Assembly: GCF_044792555.1 (NCBI RefSeq)
Contig: NZ_CP126238.1
Location: forward strand, 186,001 to 250,000
Direction: 5' to 3'
Length of the DNA stretch: 64,000 nt
DNA from: Alicycliphilus denitrificans_A
GTDB taxonomy: Bacteria > Pseudomonadota > Gammaproteobacteria > Burkholderiales > Burkholderiaceae_C
Part shown: positions 10,814 to 18,640 of the stretch, one piece after another
Position numbering within the stretch: the first letter of the stretch is position 1
Layout of the letters: each line of letters begins with the position of its first letter
The notes under the pieces: generated by a model
What the model was told of the DNA's origin: nothing
Databases searched by the model: none
What the model saw: only the letters and a program-made list of their open reading frames with translations
Program-made: the position numbers and the translations under genes

Positions 10814-10895
10814 AAAGCAAGGTGCCATGCATTCCTTGCTGACGGAGTTAGATATGCCTGAGTAGCAACATATCTCAGACGCCTTCTCTGCGCAT

Positions 10896-10993
10896 CGTCA
10901 TTCCCGCGCAGGAACGTCACCCCGGACTTCGATCCGGGGCGGGAATCCATGGTTCCCTGCAAAGGCTGGATGCCCGCCTACGCGGGCATGACG
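10896..10993. repeat. REP-like repeat, 'CGTCATTCCCGCG' family, composite copy
   Basis: It begins CGTCATTCCCGCG, contains the inner palindrome CCGGACTTCGATCCGG, and ends with a second hairpin, GCCCGCCTACGCGGGC, then ATGACGG. Together with the terminator it accounts for most of the 372-base gap 10710-11081; no gene is seen there. The same family recurs at 16250, 28479, 30451, 30585 and 30976-31066. Confidence 0.7.
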
Positions 10994-11081
10994 GTACTTT
11001 CTGAGACATGTAAATAATCAGGCAAATATCGCTGAAACGATTTATGGAAAAGCGTCTTCAGCTATGAAATTATTACTTCCC

Positions 11082-11510
11082 TCAGGGTGCCGCCAGCGCC
11101 TCCTCGGCCTCGATGCGCGGATAGAACTCACGGTTCTCGCGCTGCATGCGCTCGTGCACGCGGCGCAGCACGTCGTTGGCTTCGTTGCGGAAGGCCTGGG
11201 CATTGCCGCGCACTCTCTCGGCGGTGTTCCATTGCCGGGCAAAGGCCATGAAGGCCGTGGCGATGGAGCCCATGTCGTGCTGAAAGCGCTGGCTCAGGCG
11301 TGCCAGCTCGGGGTTGCCGGACTTGGCCAACGCCGGGTACAGCATTCGGTCCTCCACCGCCAGGTGCAGCTTGATGGTGGAACTGATCGCCACGATGCCG
11401 CGTGCGATGGCTGCGGCATTGTCCTGCACGCCCGCATGGGTGAGTTTGCGCAGGTTGTCGATCTGACCCAGGATGTCCACATGGTCATGCTTGAAGCGGT
11501 CTATGTTCAT
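11082..11510 (-). CDS. Hemerythrin-like diiron protein
   Basis: A 142-residue four-helix hemerythrin-domain protein. The diiron ligands are in place: HDH at residues 8-10, HLAVEDRMLYP (HxxxE, about 49-59), QHDM (about 78) and HERMQRENREFYP (about 118-130). Such proteins bind O2 or NO or help repair damaged iron-sulfur clusters (compare YtfE/DnrN). It starts at the ATG at 11510, only 14 bp after the norB stop, so it is almost certainly co-transcribed with norB under NorR. A role in NO defence or iron release under nitrosative stress fits best. Upstream codons of the longer frame overlap norB. Confidence 0.88.
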   Translation of the reverse strand: MNIDRFKHDHVDILGQIDNLRKLTHAGVQDNAAAIARGIVAISSTIKLHLAVEDRMLYPALAKSGNPELARLSQRFQHDMGSIATAFMAFARQWNTAERVRGNAQAFRNEANDVLRRVHERMQRENREFYPRIEAEEALAAP

Positions 11511-11524
11511 GGCAGAACCTCTGC

Positions 11525-13831
11525 TCAGCGGCGGGCGCCAACCAGGTTGCCGCTGGGCTCGGCCGGTGTGCGGGCGCCGAACAGCACGCCGCTGGCCACC
11601 TGCCAGCTCACGCACAGGGCGCCGGTGATGAACACCAGGTCACCGAAGGTGCGCACCCAGCGCAGCGTCTCCAGGAAGGGCTGCTGCATGAATTCCTCGC
11701 TGCGCGCATACCACAGGCCGTGGGTCACGCTGGCGTGGAACTGGAACAGGCCAATGGGTAGCAGGCTGGTGAACATCATCAGCACCAGGCCGGCGTTGAG
11801 CCACCAGAAACCGGTCTTCATCAGGCGCTCGTTGAGCTGCAACTCCGGGCGCACATAGCGCAGCACCAGCAGCGTGAACCCTAAGGCCAGGAAGCCATAG
11901 ACGCCAAACAGCGCGGCGTGGGCGTGCACCGGCGTGGTGTTCAGGCCCTGGATGTAGTACAGCGAGATCGGCGGGTTGATCATGAAGCCGAAGACGCCAG
12001 CGCCCAGCATGTTCCAGAAGGCCACGGCCACGAAGCACATCAGCGGCCAGCGCAGCTTGCGCATCCACTCGGTCTTGTGCTGCAGGCGCCAGTGCTCCCA
12101 GGCCTCATGGCCCAGCACCACCAGCGGCACCACTTCCAGTGCGCTGAAGGAGGCGCCCACGGCCATCACCGGCGTGGTCGTGCCGGCGAAATACAGGTGG
12201 TGGAAGGTGCCGGGCACGCCGCCCAGCATGAAGAGGGAGGCCGAGGCCAGGCTGGCGGCCGTGGCCATGCGGTAGGACACCAGGCCCAGGGTCGAGAAGA
12301 TGAAGGCCAGGGCCGTGGTGGCGAAGACCTCGAAGAAGCCCTCCACCCACAGGTGCACCACCCACCAGCGCCAGTACTCCATCACCGAGATGTGGGTACG
12401 CTCGCCATAGAACAGGCCGGCGCCGTAGAACAGGCCGATGCACACCACCGACGAGGTCAGCAGCGCCAGCAGGTTCTTGTCCTGGCCGTTGGGGGCCAGC
12501 AGTGCCGGGAAGATGGCGCGCGCCATCAGCACCAGCCAGAAGGCGATGCCGGCAAACTTGCCGATCTGCCACAGGCGGCCCAGGTCCACGTACTCATAGC
12601 CCTGATGGCCGAGCCAGAAGTTCCACTCCTGGGGCATGACGTGGGCAATGGTCAGGTAGTTGCCGATGAACGAGCCCACGCACACCACGACCAGCGCCCA
12701 GAACAGCACGTCCACGCCCAGCTTCTGGTACTTGGGATCCTTGCCGCCATTGATCACCGGGGCCAGGAACAGGCCGGCGGCCAGAAAGCCCGTGGCGATC
12801 CAGAACAGCGCCGCCTGCAGGTGCCAGGTGCGCACCAGTGCGTAGGGGAACCACTGCGAGACATTGATGCCGTAGAACTCCTGGCCTTCCACCGTGTAGT
12901 GGGCCGTGAAGCCGCCCAGGAACACCTGGGTGCAGAACAGGGCCACCACCAGGAACAGGTACTTGCCCAGCGAGCGCTGCGAGGGCGTCAGCTGCACGCG
13001 GGAGAGTGGGTCATGCGCGGGCGGGGTCGGTTCCTGCTCGTCATGCTTGCGCAGGAAGGCCCAGCCCCAGACCAGGAAGCCCACGCCGGCCATCATGATG
13101 ACCACGCTCATGATGGACCAGACCATGTTCTCGCCGGTCGGCACGTTGCCGATCAGGGGCTCGTGCGGCCAGTTGTTGGTATAGGTGGCGCCGCTGCCGC
13201 CGCCCACGTCGGCGGGGCGCTCGGTGGCGGCGGCCCAGGCGGTCCAGAAGAAAAAGCCGGCCATCTGCGCGCGGCGCTCGGCGCTGGGCAGGGTGTTTTC
13301 CTTCATGGCAAAGCTCTCGCGCGACTTGCGCAGCGACGGGTCGTCGCCAAACAGCTTGTCGTAGTACTTGGCCGTCTCGGCAATGGCCTGGGCGCGCAGC
13401 GGCGTGATGGTCATCGTGTCCGCGGCCTTGTCAAAGGTGTTGCTGCGGTACTCGGTCTTCAGCCGGTCACGCAGCACGGCCTGCTGGCCCACGTCCAGAT
13501 CGGCAAAGGTCTTGCCGTAATCCTTCTGCGCGGCCAGCTCCAGCCAGGCCGTCAGCTCGCGGTGCAGCCAGTCGGCCGTCCAGTCCGGGGCCTGGTAGGC
13601 GCCATGGCCCAGGATGGAGCCCAGCTGCATGCCGCCCGTGGACTGCCAGGCGGTCTGGCCGTCCAGGATGCTCTCCTCGGTATACAGCGGCTTATCGCTG
13701 CCCTCCACCAGCACCTTGCCCGGAATCGGCGGTGCGGTGCGATAAACCTCGACACCGTAATAGCCTAATAGGCTGAAGGTGACGATCAGCACGCCTATGA
13801 GCGTGTACCAATACTTGGCGTATTTCCCCAT
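11525..13831 (-). CDS. norB: Quinol-dependent nitric oxide reductase (qNOR)
   Basis: A 768-residue single-subunit NO reductase. An N-terminal extension replaces the NorC cytochrome: a first helix YTLIGVLIVTFSLLGYYG, then a periplasmic domain with EESILDGQTAWQSTGG. The catalytic 12-helix core carries TWHLQAALFW, WVEGFFEVFATTAL (the active-site Glu region), GTFHHLYFAG (His pair at the binuclear centre) and PVHAHAALFGVYGF (haem ligands). It reduces 2 NO to N2O with electrons from quinol in the inner membrane. The start MGKYAKYWYTL at 13831 was preferred over seven extra codons upstream. No nir or nos genes are nearby, so the module may serve NO detoxification rather than full denitrification. 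Confidence 0.95.
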   Translation of the reverse strand: MGKYAKYWYTLIGVLIVTFSLLGYYGVEVYRTAPPIPGKVLVEGSDKPLYTEESILDGQTAWQSTGGMQLGSILGHGAYQAPDWTADWLHRELTAWLELAAQKDYGKTFADLDVGQQAVLRDRLKTEYRSNTFDKAADTMTITPLRAQAIAETAKYYDKLFGDDPSLRKSRESFAMKENTLPSAERRAQMAGFFFWTAWAAATERPADVGGGSGATYTNNWPHEPLIGNVPTGENMVWSIMSVVIMMAGVGFLVWGWAFLRKHDEQEPTPPAHDPLSRVQLTPSQRSLGKYLFLVVALFCTQVFLGGFTAHYTVEGQEFYGINVSQWFPYALVRTWHLQAALFWIATGFLAAGLFLAPVINGGKDPKYQKLGVDVLFWALVVVCVGSFIGNYLTIAHVMPQEWNFWLGHQGYEYVDLGRLWQIGKFAGIAFWLVLMARAIFPALLAPNGQDKNLLALLTSSVVCIGLFYGAGLFYGERTHISVMEYWRWWVVHLWVEGFFEVFATTALAFIFSTLGLVSYRMATAASLASASLFMLGGVPGTFHHLYFAGTTTPVMAVGASFSALEVVPLVVLGHEAWEHWRLQHKTEWMRKLRWPLMCFVAVAFWNMLGAGVFGFMINPPISLYYIQGLNTTPVHAHAALFGVYGFLALGFTLLVLRYVRPELQLNERLMKTGFWWLNAGLVLMMFTSLLPIGLFQFHASVTHGLWYARSEEFMQQPFLETLRWVRTFGDLVFITGALCVSWQVASGVLFGARTPAEPSGNLVGARR

Positions 13832-13869
13832 GCAGGGCCTCCATCGTTGCACTATGAACGCTGGCTGTT

Positions 13870-13886
13870 ACGCAAGCTTGGTGCCA
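13870..13886 (-). promoter_or_regulatory. Sigma-54 (RpoN) promoter of norB
   Basis: The minus strand reads TGGCAC, five bases, TTGC. This is a full match to the -24/-12 sigma-54 consensus with correct spacing. Transcription would start near 13860, giving a leader of about 30 nt to the norB ATG at 13831. NorR, encoded divergently, is the matching sigma-54 activator. Confidence 0.88.
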
Positions 13887-13927
13887 GCATGCTGCACCGC
13901 AGTAAATCAAGGGTTTACACCGATGTA

Positions 13928-13940
13928 GGTAAAATTAACC
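13928..13940. promoter_or_regulatory. NorR-type enhancer site 1 (GGT-N7-ACC)
   Basis: GGT AAAATTA ACC, a perfect match to the inverted GGT-N7-ACC core reported for NorR in Ralstonia. It lies about 50 bp upstream of the sigma-54 promoter and 40 bp before the norR ATG. Confidence 0.75.
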
Positions 13941-13952
13941 CCAATCAAACTG

Positions 13953-13965
13953 GGTTAAATATACC
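13953..13965. promoter_or_regulatory. NorR-type enhancer site 2 (GGT-N7-ACC)
   Basis: GGT TAAATAT ACC, centred 25 bp from site 1 and so on nearly the same helical face. It is close enough to the norR start to allow autoregulation. A third, degenerate palindrome (GTAAA-N7-TTTAC at 13902-13918) sits 24 bp on the other side. Confidence 0.72.
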
Positions 13966-13979
13966 CATAAAGGGTTTTT

Positions 13980-15569
13980 ATGACCGTGAAAGAGGCTGAA
14001 GCCGCGGCCGCCCTGGTGGCCCTGTGCGCCGACCTGGGCACCGAGCTGCCCCAGGCCGTGCGCCTGCAGCGGCTGGTGGATGTGTTGCGCACCCAGTTCG
14101 GCTGCGGCGCGGTGGCGCTCTTGCGCCTGGAAGAGGAGCGCCTGCGCCCCATGGCCGTCACCGGCCTGGTCAGCGACGCCCTGGGCCGGCGCTTCGTCGT
14201 CGGCCAGCACCCGCGCCTGGCGGCCATCCTGGCGCAGCGCGACGTGACCTGCTTTCACCACGACAGCAACCTGCCCGACCCCTACGACGGCCTGCTCGAC
14301 ACCCTGGTGGGCGAGCCGCTGCCGGTGCACGACTGCATGGGCGTGGGCCTGCATGTGGAGGGGCGGCCCTGGGGCGTGCTCACGCTGGATGCGCTGACCA
14401 CCGGCACCTTCGGCCCGGCCGCGCGCCGGCGCCTGACGCACAGCGTGCCGCTGGTCGAGTCGGTGATCCGCGTGGCCCGGCTGGAGCAGGACCTGCGCGC
14501 GCTGCGCCTGGCATCCACCAACCTGGTGGAAGGCGGCGCCGCCCTGGCGGCGCTGGAACGCGGCGGCGGCGAGATGGAAATCGTCGGCGAGAGTCCGGCC
14601 TTGAAGCGCCTGCTGCACGAGCTGGGCATCGTCGCCGCCTCCGAGCTGCCGGTGCTGCTGCTGGGCGAGACCGGCGTGGGCAAGGAGCTGTTCGCGCGCC
14701 TGCTGCACCACCAGTCGCCGCGCCACAAACACCCGCTGGTGCACGTCAACTGCGCGGCCCTGCCCGAATCGCTGGCCGAAAGCGAACTCTTCGGCCATGT
14801 GCGCGGCGCCTTCTCCGGCGCCGTGAGCGACCGCCCCGGCCGCTTCGAGGCCGCCGAGGGCGGCACCCTGTTCCTGGACGAGGTGGGCGAGCTGCCCCTG
14901 TCGGTGCAGGCCAAGCTCCTGCGCACGCTGCAGAACGGCGAAATCCAGCGCCTGGGCGCCGACCGCCCGCGCAGCGTGAACGTGCGCGTGATCGCCGCCA
15001 CCAACCGCAACCTGCGCGAGCAGGTGGCCAGCGGCGCCTTTCGCGCCGACCTGTACCACCGCCTGTCCGTCTACCCCGTGCCCATACCGCCGCTGCGCGA
15101 ACGCGGCAACGACGTGCTGCTGCTGGCCGGACGCTTCCTGGACTTCAACCGCGCCCGCCTGGGGCTGCGCAGCCTGCGCCTGTCGCCCGACGCCCAGGAG
15201 GCCCTGCGCCGCTACCGCTGGCCCGGCAACGTGCGTGAGCTGGAGCATGTCATCAGCCGCGCGGCGCTGAAGGCCCTGAGCCGCGGCGTGGACCGCAACG
15301 CCATCGTCACCCTGGAGGCCGGCCTGCTGGACCTGGACGCACTGGAACTGCCCGCCGCCGGCAATGCCAGCCCCCCTGCGCCCGCCAGCGCCAGCGCCGC
15401 GGCGCAGGCCGCCGGCACCCTGCGCGACGCCGTCGACGCCTGCCAGCGCCAGGTCATCACCACCACGCTGGACCGCCACCAGGGCAACTGGGCCCAGGCC
15501 GCGCGCGCGCTGGACGTGGATGCCAGCAACCTGCACAAGCTGGCGCGGCGCCTGGGGATGAAGGGGTGA
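13980..15569 (+). CDS. norR: NO-responsive sigma-54 activator NorR
   Basis: A 529-residue bacterial enhancer-binding protein. It has an N-terminal GAF domain (about 20-165, which in NorR binds an NO-sensing non-haem iron) and a central AAA+ domain with Walker A GETGVGKE (about 229) and Walker B GGTLFLDEVGELP (about 293-305). The C-terminal helix-turn-helix is WAQAARALDVDASNLHKLAR. It switches on norB in response to NO. The sigma-54 contact loop, normally GAFTGA, reads GAFSGA here (about 277-282), a conservative change. It is divergent from norB, with matching promoter and binding sites in the 148-bp spacer. It starts at the first ATG after the second enhancer site. Confidence 0.93.
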   Translation: MTVKEAEAAAALVALCADLGTELPQAVRLQRLVDVLRTQFGCGAVALLRLEEERLRPMAVTGLVSDALGRRFVVGQHPRLAAILAQRDVTCFHHDSNLPDPYDGLLDTLVGEPLPVHDCMGVGLHVEGRPWGVLTLDALTTGTFGPAARRRLTHSVPLVESVIRVARLEQDLRALRLASTNLVEGGAALAALERGGGEMEIVGESPALKRLLHELGIVAASELPVLLLGETGVGKELFARLLHHQSPRHKHPLVHVNCAALPESLAESELFGHVRGAFSGAVSDRPGRFEAAEGGTLFLDEVGELPLSVQAKLLRTLQNGEIQRLGADRPRSVNVRVIAATNRNLREQVASGAFRADLYHRLSVYPVPIPPLRERGNDVLLLAGRFLDFNRARLGLRSLRLSPDAQEALRRYRWPGNVRELEHVISRAALKALSRGVDRNAIVTLEAGLLDLDALELPAAGNASPPAPASASAAAQAAGTLRDAVDACQRQVITTTLDRHQGNWAQAARALDVDASNLHKLARRLGMKG

Positions 15570-15658
15570 ACTGAACATCGCCGAGGCCGCGCCGGCAATG
15601 AGGGGGCTGAGCGGCGGAACTGTTCAGAGCCTCCCCTCGGCGCGCCGCTTGTCAGCCG

Positions 15659-16150
15659 TCATGCCTTGAACACGTTCTTGAACAAATTCTTGACCAAGTC
15701 GAGCACCGACTTTGCCAGCAGGCCCGCCGTGAACGCAGTGAATCCAAGCGTCTCAGGGGATGACTGAAACTCTTGGGGGCTCTGCGTGAAATGGCTCAGG
15801 CCCCAAATGAACACAGGGGCGACCACCGCACCAAGGAACGGCCTGATGAAAAGCCAGCGCGAGAACCGCCTGTTGAACTTCCCGCCCGTGGCCTTCTCCG
15901 GGTACGGCTCGCCGTTCTCGCGTTCAAACCCCGTTGCATACCGGTCTAGGCAAGAGGTCAGCGCCGCGATGGCGCTGCCGCAAAAACCAATCAAAACCGG
16001 AGCAAGGAGGGCCGGGAGGGCAGGAGAGTTCAATGCATGCGCGCCGGCAAGAAATGAGGCCAGGGACGCCAGCAGCAGGTAAGCGATAGTGAACTGCGCA
16101 AGGCGGTCGAGCGTCCTCAGCTCGTCGTCCGGAAGGGCTGATTTCGGCAT
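15659..16150 (-). CDS. Hypothetical membrane protein
   Basis: A 163-residue protein with about four predicted membrane segments: FTIAYLLLASLASFLAGA, LPALLAPVLIGFCGSAIAAL, FLGAVVAPVFIWGLSHF and a C-terminal LGFTAFTAGLLAKSVLDLV. A hydrophilic loop between them contains FERENGEPYPEKATGG. I recognise no family. It converges on norR with an 89-bp gap and lies at the outer edge of the AT-richer integron region, so it may belong to acquired DNA. There is no attC beside it. Confidence 0.6.
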   Translation of the reverse strand: MPKSALPDDELRTLDRLAQFTIAYLLLASLASFLAGAHALNSPALPALLAPVLIGFCGSAIAALTSCLDRYATGFERENGEPYPEKATGGKFNRRFSRWLFIRPFLGAVVAPVFIWGLSHFTQSPQEFQSSPETLGFTAFTAGLLAKSVLDLVKNLFKNVFKA

Positions 16151-16249
16151 ATACCGACCTTTCTCCTTGGCTCAAATAGCGATTTCCGTTGGCTCAAGTA
16201 GCGATATCTGGTGATTCGCGTAGCCATGGCATGCAATGTCTACAGGGCC

Positions 16250-16301
16250 CGTCATCCCCGCGAAGGAACGCCACCCTGGACTCCGATCCGGGGCGGGTCC
16301 A
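16250..16301. repeat. REP-like repeat, 'CGTCATCCCCGCG' family
   Basis: Shares CGTCATCCCCGCGAAGGAACG and the inner CTCCGATCCGGGGCGGG with the copies at 10896 and 30585. It lies in the gap 16151-16374, between the hypothetical membrane protein and the methyltransferase gene. Confidence 0.6.
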
Positions 16302-16374
16302 CCGCAGCGACGAATCAACGGCGCGGGGGCTCATGGCCCGCCGTGCAGCGGCCGGTTGAGCGCAGGGCCGGGCA

Positions 16375-17205
16375 TCATTGCACGCTGCTGGCAGGCTTTG
16401 CGATGCGAGCGCTAAACAGCACGCGCCCTGCCAGCAGATGGGCGACCGGCCGCAACGCACGCAGCAACAGGCGATCTGCCTTTGCGAGCTGCTCGAACCG
16501 ATCCGGAATCACGCGCGTGACGAGGAAGTTGAAGTGCTTTGTGAACAAGGGCGGCTCAAGCGGTTTCATTATTTCCGCAAGGTCGAACTCGCTGAGCTTT
16601 CTCTCATCCTCGGTGATGTATGGCTTGCCTGGGCCATAAATGAACCTTTGCATCCTTGGATAGAGCACCTTCTGAATCAGGCTGGAGCGCCTGATCCTGT
16701 CGGTGGTGGAGTGCGAGTAGATCTCGTTAACCACGAACACCGCGCCGGGCTTGGCTACACGGACGATCTCGCGCATTGTTCTCTGGATGTCGACGTGATG
16801 AAGGATATCCCTGGCGACAACATAGTCGAAGGTGTCGGCTTCGAATGTCATTTGCTCGGCAGGCATTTCCTCGAAAACGATATCCAATCCCTCACGGAGT
16901 GCGAGCGCTCTTGCGATTTCAAGGGAATCGGGGCTCAGGTCAAAGGCACTGACTTTGGCCCCCAGCTTTGCCAGGCGGAGCGCGTCATCACCGAAGCCGC
17001 AGCCCACAACCAAGACGTTCTTACCCTTGACATCGCAGCCCACCAGGTACCCGTACATTGCCCAGTACGCATTCCACCAACGTCGGTCGGGATGTTCCAG
17101 AACGCCCCATGAGAACGGCGCGGAAAGGATGGACTTATGAAGCTTTGCGTGTTCTCGGTGGTACTCGAGTTCACGCTGCTGCCGATCAGTGAGTTCTGTA
17201 TTCAC
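16375..17205 (-). CDS. Class I SAM-dependent methyltransferase (type 11 like)
   Basis: A 276-residue protein with a Rossmann methyltransferase core. Motif I is VLVVGCGFGDDALRLAKLGA (SAM binding, about residues 61-80), the acidic loop is VSAFDLSPDSLEIA, motif IV is FDYVVARDILHHVD, and IVRVAKPGAVFVVNEIYSHS follows. The acceptor is unknown; the shape recalls methyltransferases of surface glycan or lipid pathways. I chose a GTG start at 17205 (VNTELTDRQ), preceded by an AAGGGGGG ribosome site, over a 58-codon longer ATG frame. It lies beyond the distal end of the cassette array in the same direction as the cassettes. No attC follows it, so membership of the integron is uncertain. Confidence 0.75.
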   Translation of the reverse strand: MNTELTDRQQRELEYHREHAKLHKSILSAPFSWGVLEHPDRRWWNAYWAMYGYLVGCDVKGKNVLVVGCGFGDDALRLAKLGAKVSAFDLSPDSLEIARALALREGLDIVFEEMPAEQMTFEADTFDYVVARDILHHVDIQRTMREIVRVAKPGAVFVVNEIYSHSTTDRIRRSSLIQKVLYPRMQRFIYGPGKPYITEDERKLSEFDLAEIMKPLEPPLFTKHFNFLVTRVIPDRFEQLAKADRLLLRALRPVAHLLAGRVLFSARIAKPASSVQ

Positions 17206-17376
17206 GAACGCCCCCCTTGAAGAGTGGTTGATTGTGGCGCACAACGACTGACAAAAGCGGCCTGCCGAAAGGCCAAGAATACCGAAAACTATTGTTTTGG
17301 CCCCTTGAAGTTTGAGGCGCTTTTCTGTGTGCAACCCTGAAGATGAGGCAAAAATTGATACTTCAGAAGGCCGTAT

Positions 17377-17476
17377 CAATAACGTCGAAAATCAGGGATG
17401 GCCAAGCGAAGCGAGGAAATCGCAAGCGCAGCTTGCGACTGCACCTTGGATCGTAGTGTTCGGCGTCCGGTTAATG
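17377..17476 (-). repeat. Degenerate attC candidate after the toxin-antitoxin pair
   Basis: Nested inverted pairs are visible: CAATAAC (17377-17383) with GTTAATG (17470-17476), CCAAG (17402) with CTTGG (17445), and TCGCAAG with CTTGCGA around 17429. As in other cassettes here, the gene's stop codon falls inside the outer GTTA box. The boxes deviate from consensus, so this site may no longer be recombined. Confidence 0.4.
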
Positions 17477-17770
17477 ATTGACTGCTTCTGCATGAAGCTT
17501 TATTCCAAGCGCTCTCATGACTTTCAGGATGGTATCGAAGCCCGGAGCGCGATCACCCGAGAGCGCTTTGTAGAGACTTTCACGAGAAAGCCCTGCATCG
17601 CGAGCAACTTGAGACATACCTTTGGCGCGTGCAATATCGCCAAGTGCTTTGGCTATGAACGTGGCATCACCATCTGCCTCTTCAATACACGCTTCAAGAT
17701 ATGCCGCCATTTCTTCAGGCGTACGCAGATGCTCTGCGACGTCATAACGGGAGGTTGCTGTCTTTGCCAT
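17471..17770 (-). CDS. Antitoxin, HI1420-type helix-turn-helix addiction module protein
   Basis: A 99-residue protein with a C-terminal HTH (GMSQVARDAGLSRESLYKAL, about 51-70) and the family start SRYDVAEHLRTPEEMAAYLE. It should bind and neutralise the toxin encoded 3 bp upstream and repress the pair. The toxin-first gene order is typical of the HI1419/HI1420 and HigBA type. Its TAA lies inside a GTTA box that may be part of a degenerate attC. It is probably a stabilising passenger of the integron's distal end. Confidence 0.85.
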   Translation of the reverse strand: MAKTATSRYDVAEHLRTPEEMAAYLEACIEEADGDATFIAKALGDIARAKGMSQVARDAGLSRESLYKALSGDRAPGFDTILKVMRALGIKLHAEAVNH

Positions 17771-17773
17771 GTC

Positions 17774-18070
17774 TTACTCCTTCAGATTGTGCGCCAACCG
17801 CAACGCCGTTTTGATATCTGCGGCCTGAGATGACTTATCACCGCCGGCCAACAGAATCACAACCTCTCGGCCCCGCTTAGTGAAATACACGCGATAGCCG
17901 GGGCCAACATCGATACGCAACTCGGAAACACCTTCACCGACCGGCTTCACATCGCCGGGATTGCCGGCCGCAAGCCGCTCGATTCGGACCAAGATACGTG
18001 CACGCCCTTGGACATCGCAAAGGCCATCTATCCAAGCAGCGTAGACATCGGTTTTGCGGATTTGGAACAT
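17774..18070 (-). CDS. Toxin, HI1419/RelE-like addiction module killer protein
   Basis: A 98-residue RelE-superfamily toxin with the HI1419 (phage Gp49-like) signature: ARILVRIERLAAGNPGDVKP, then LRIDVGPGYRVYFTKRG and VILLAGGDKSSQAADI. These proteins are ribosome-dependent mRNA endonucleases. It starts at 18070, about 50 bp from the R' box of the preceding attC, which leaves room for a private promoter; TA cassettes usually carry one. The pair is the cassette after the SMR exporter when counted from intI. Confidence 0.87.
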   Translation of the reverse strand: MFQIRKTDVYAAWIDGLCDVQGRARILVRIERLAAGNPGDVKPVGEGVSELRIDVGPGYRVYFTKRGREVVILLAGGDKSSQAADIKTALRLAHNLKE

Positions 18071-18120
18071 AGAGCAACTGTAGCCAATAGGCTACGTATT
18101 GTCAATGCGAGTGCCAAGAC

Positions 18121-18180
18121 GCCTCACGAAAAAGCTAAGCCGACCGCAGTATGCGGGTCGGCTTGACTGTACTGTTAGGC
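18121..18180 (-). repeat. attC site of the SMR exporter cassette
   Basis: Outer boxes GCCTCAC and GTTAGGC enclose a near-perfect AGCCGACCGCAGTATGCGG / GTCGGCTT fold. The left box has TCAC in place of TAAC, a mismatch at the crossover triplet that may reduce recombination with the next cassette. Confidence 0.85.
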
Positions 18181-18495
18181 TGGGGTTGCAAGTTTGAGTC
18201 CAACAATACCGGCGACGATAAGTCCAAGACTTAAGAGCCGCAAAGGATTTGCGGACTCACCCAGCAGAACAATGCCGAGTATGGCGGTGCCAACTGCACC
18301 AACACCGACCCATATTGCATAGGCCGTGCCCATTGGAAGAGCTTTCATAGCCACACCAAGCAAACCTAGGCTAATGATCATGGAAAACACGGTAGCGATT
18401 GTGGGCCAAGGCCGGGTAAAGCCTTCCGTGTATTTGAGTCCAACTGCCCAGCCAATCTCAAACAAGCCAGCAATAACTAGAATGAACCAGTTCAT
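18175..18495 (-). CDS. gdx: Small multidrug resistance family protein, guanidinium exporter (Gdx/SugE) subtype
   Basis: A 106-residue, four-helix SMR transporter that works as an antiparallel dimer in the inner membrane, exchanging protons for substrate. The central Glu13 and the residues that mark the guanidinium-specific branch are present: Trp16, Ser42, Tyr59 and Trp62, within FEIGWAVGLKYT and GTAYAIWVGVGAVG. It therefore resembles SugE/Gdx more than Qac/EmrE. It is an integron cassette gene whose stop overlaps its attC. Guanidinium export, with possible quaternary ammonium tolerance, is the inferred role. Confidence 0.93.
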   Translation of the reverse strand: MNWFILVIAGLFEIGWAVGLKYTEGFTRPWPTIATVFSMIISLGLLGVAMKALPMGTAYAIWVGVGAVGTAILGIVLLGESANPLRLLSLGLIVAGIVGLKLATPA

Positions 18496-18565
18496 ACTTC
18501 ATCTCTCTTGCTTGGGGTCGTCCCCGGACAGGGTGGAGAGGTGAGGTCGTCCCCACTTCCGTGAA

Positions 18566-18634
18566 GCCTAATGTGGAAGTGAGGGGCGCGACGCGGCATT
18601 GTCGCGGCGCGTCCCCTCGACTGTAGGGTTGGGC
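18566..18634 (-). repeat. attC site, GC-rich variant
   Basis: Boxes GCCTAAT and GTTGGGC enclose a long arm pair, GAGGGGCGCGAC / GTCGCGGCGCGTCCCCTC. The fold differs from the TAAGC-type sites of most cassettes, suggesting a different source. Length 69 bp. Confidence 0.8.
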
Positions 18635-18640
18635 CACGAG

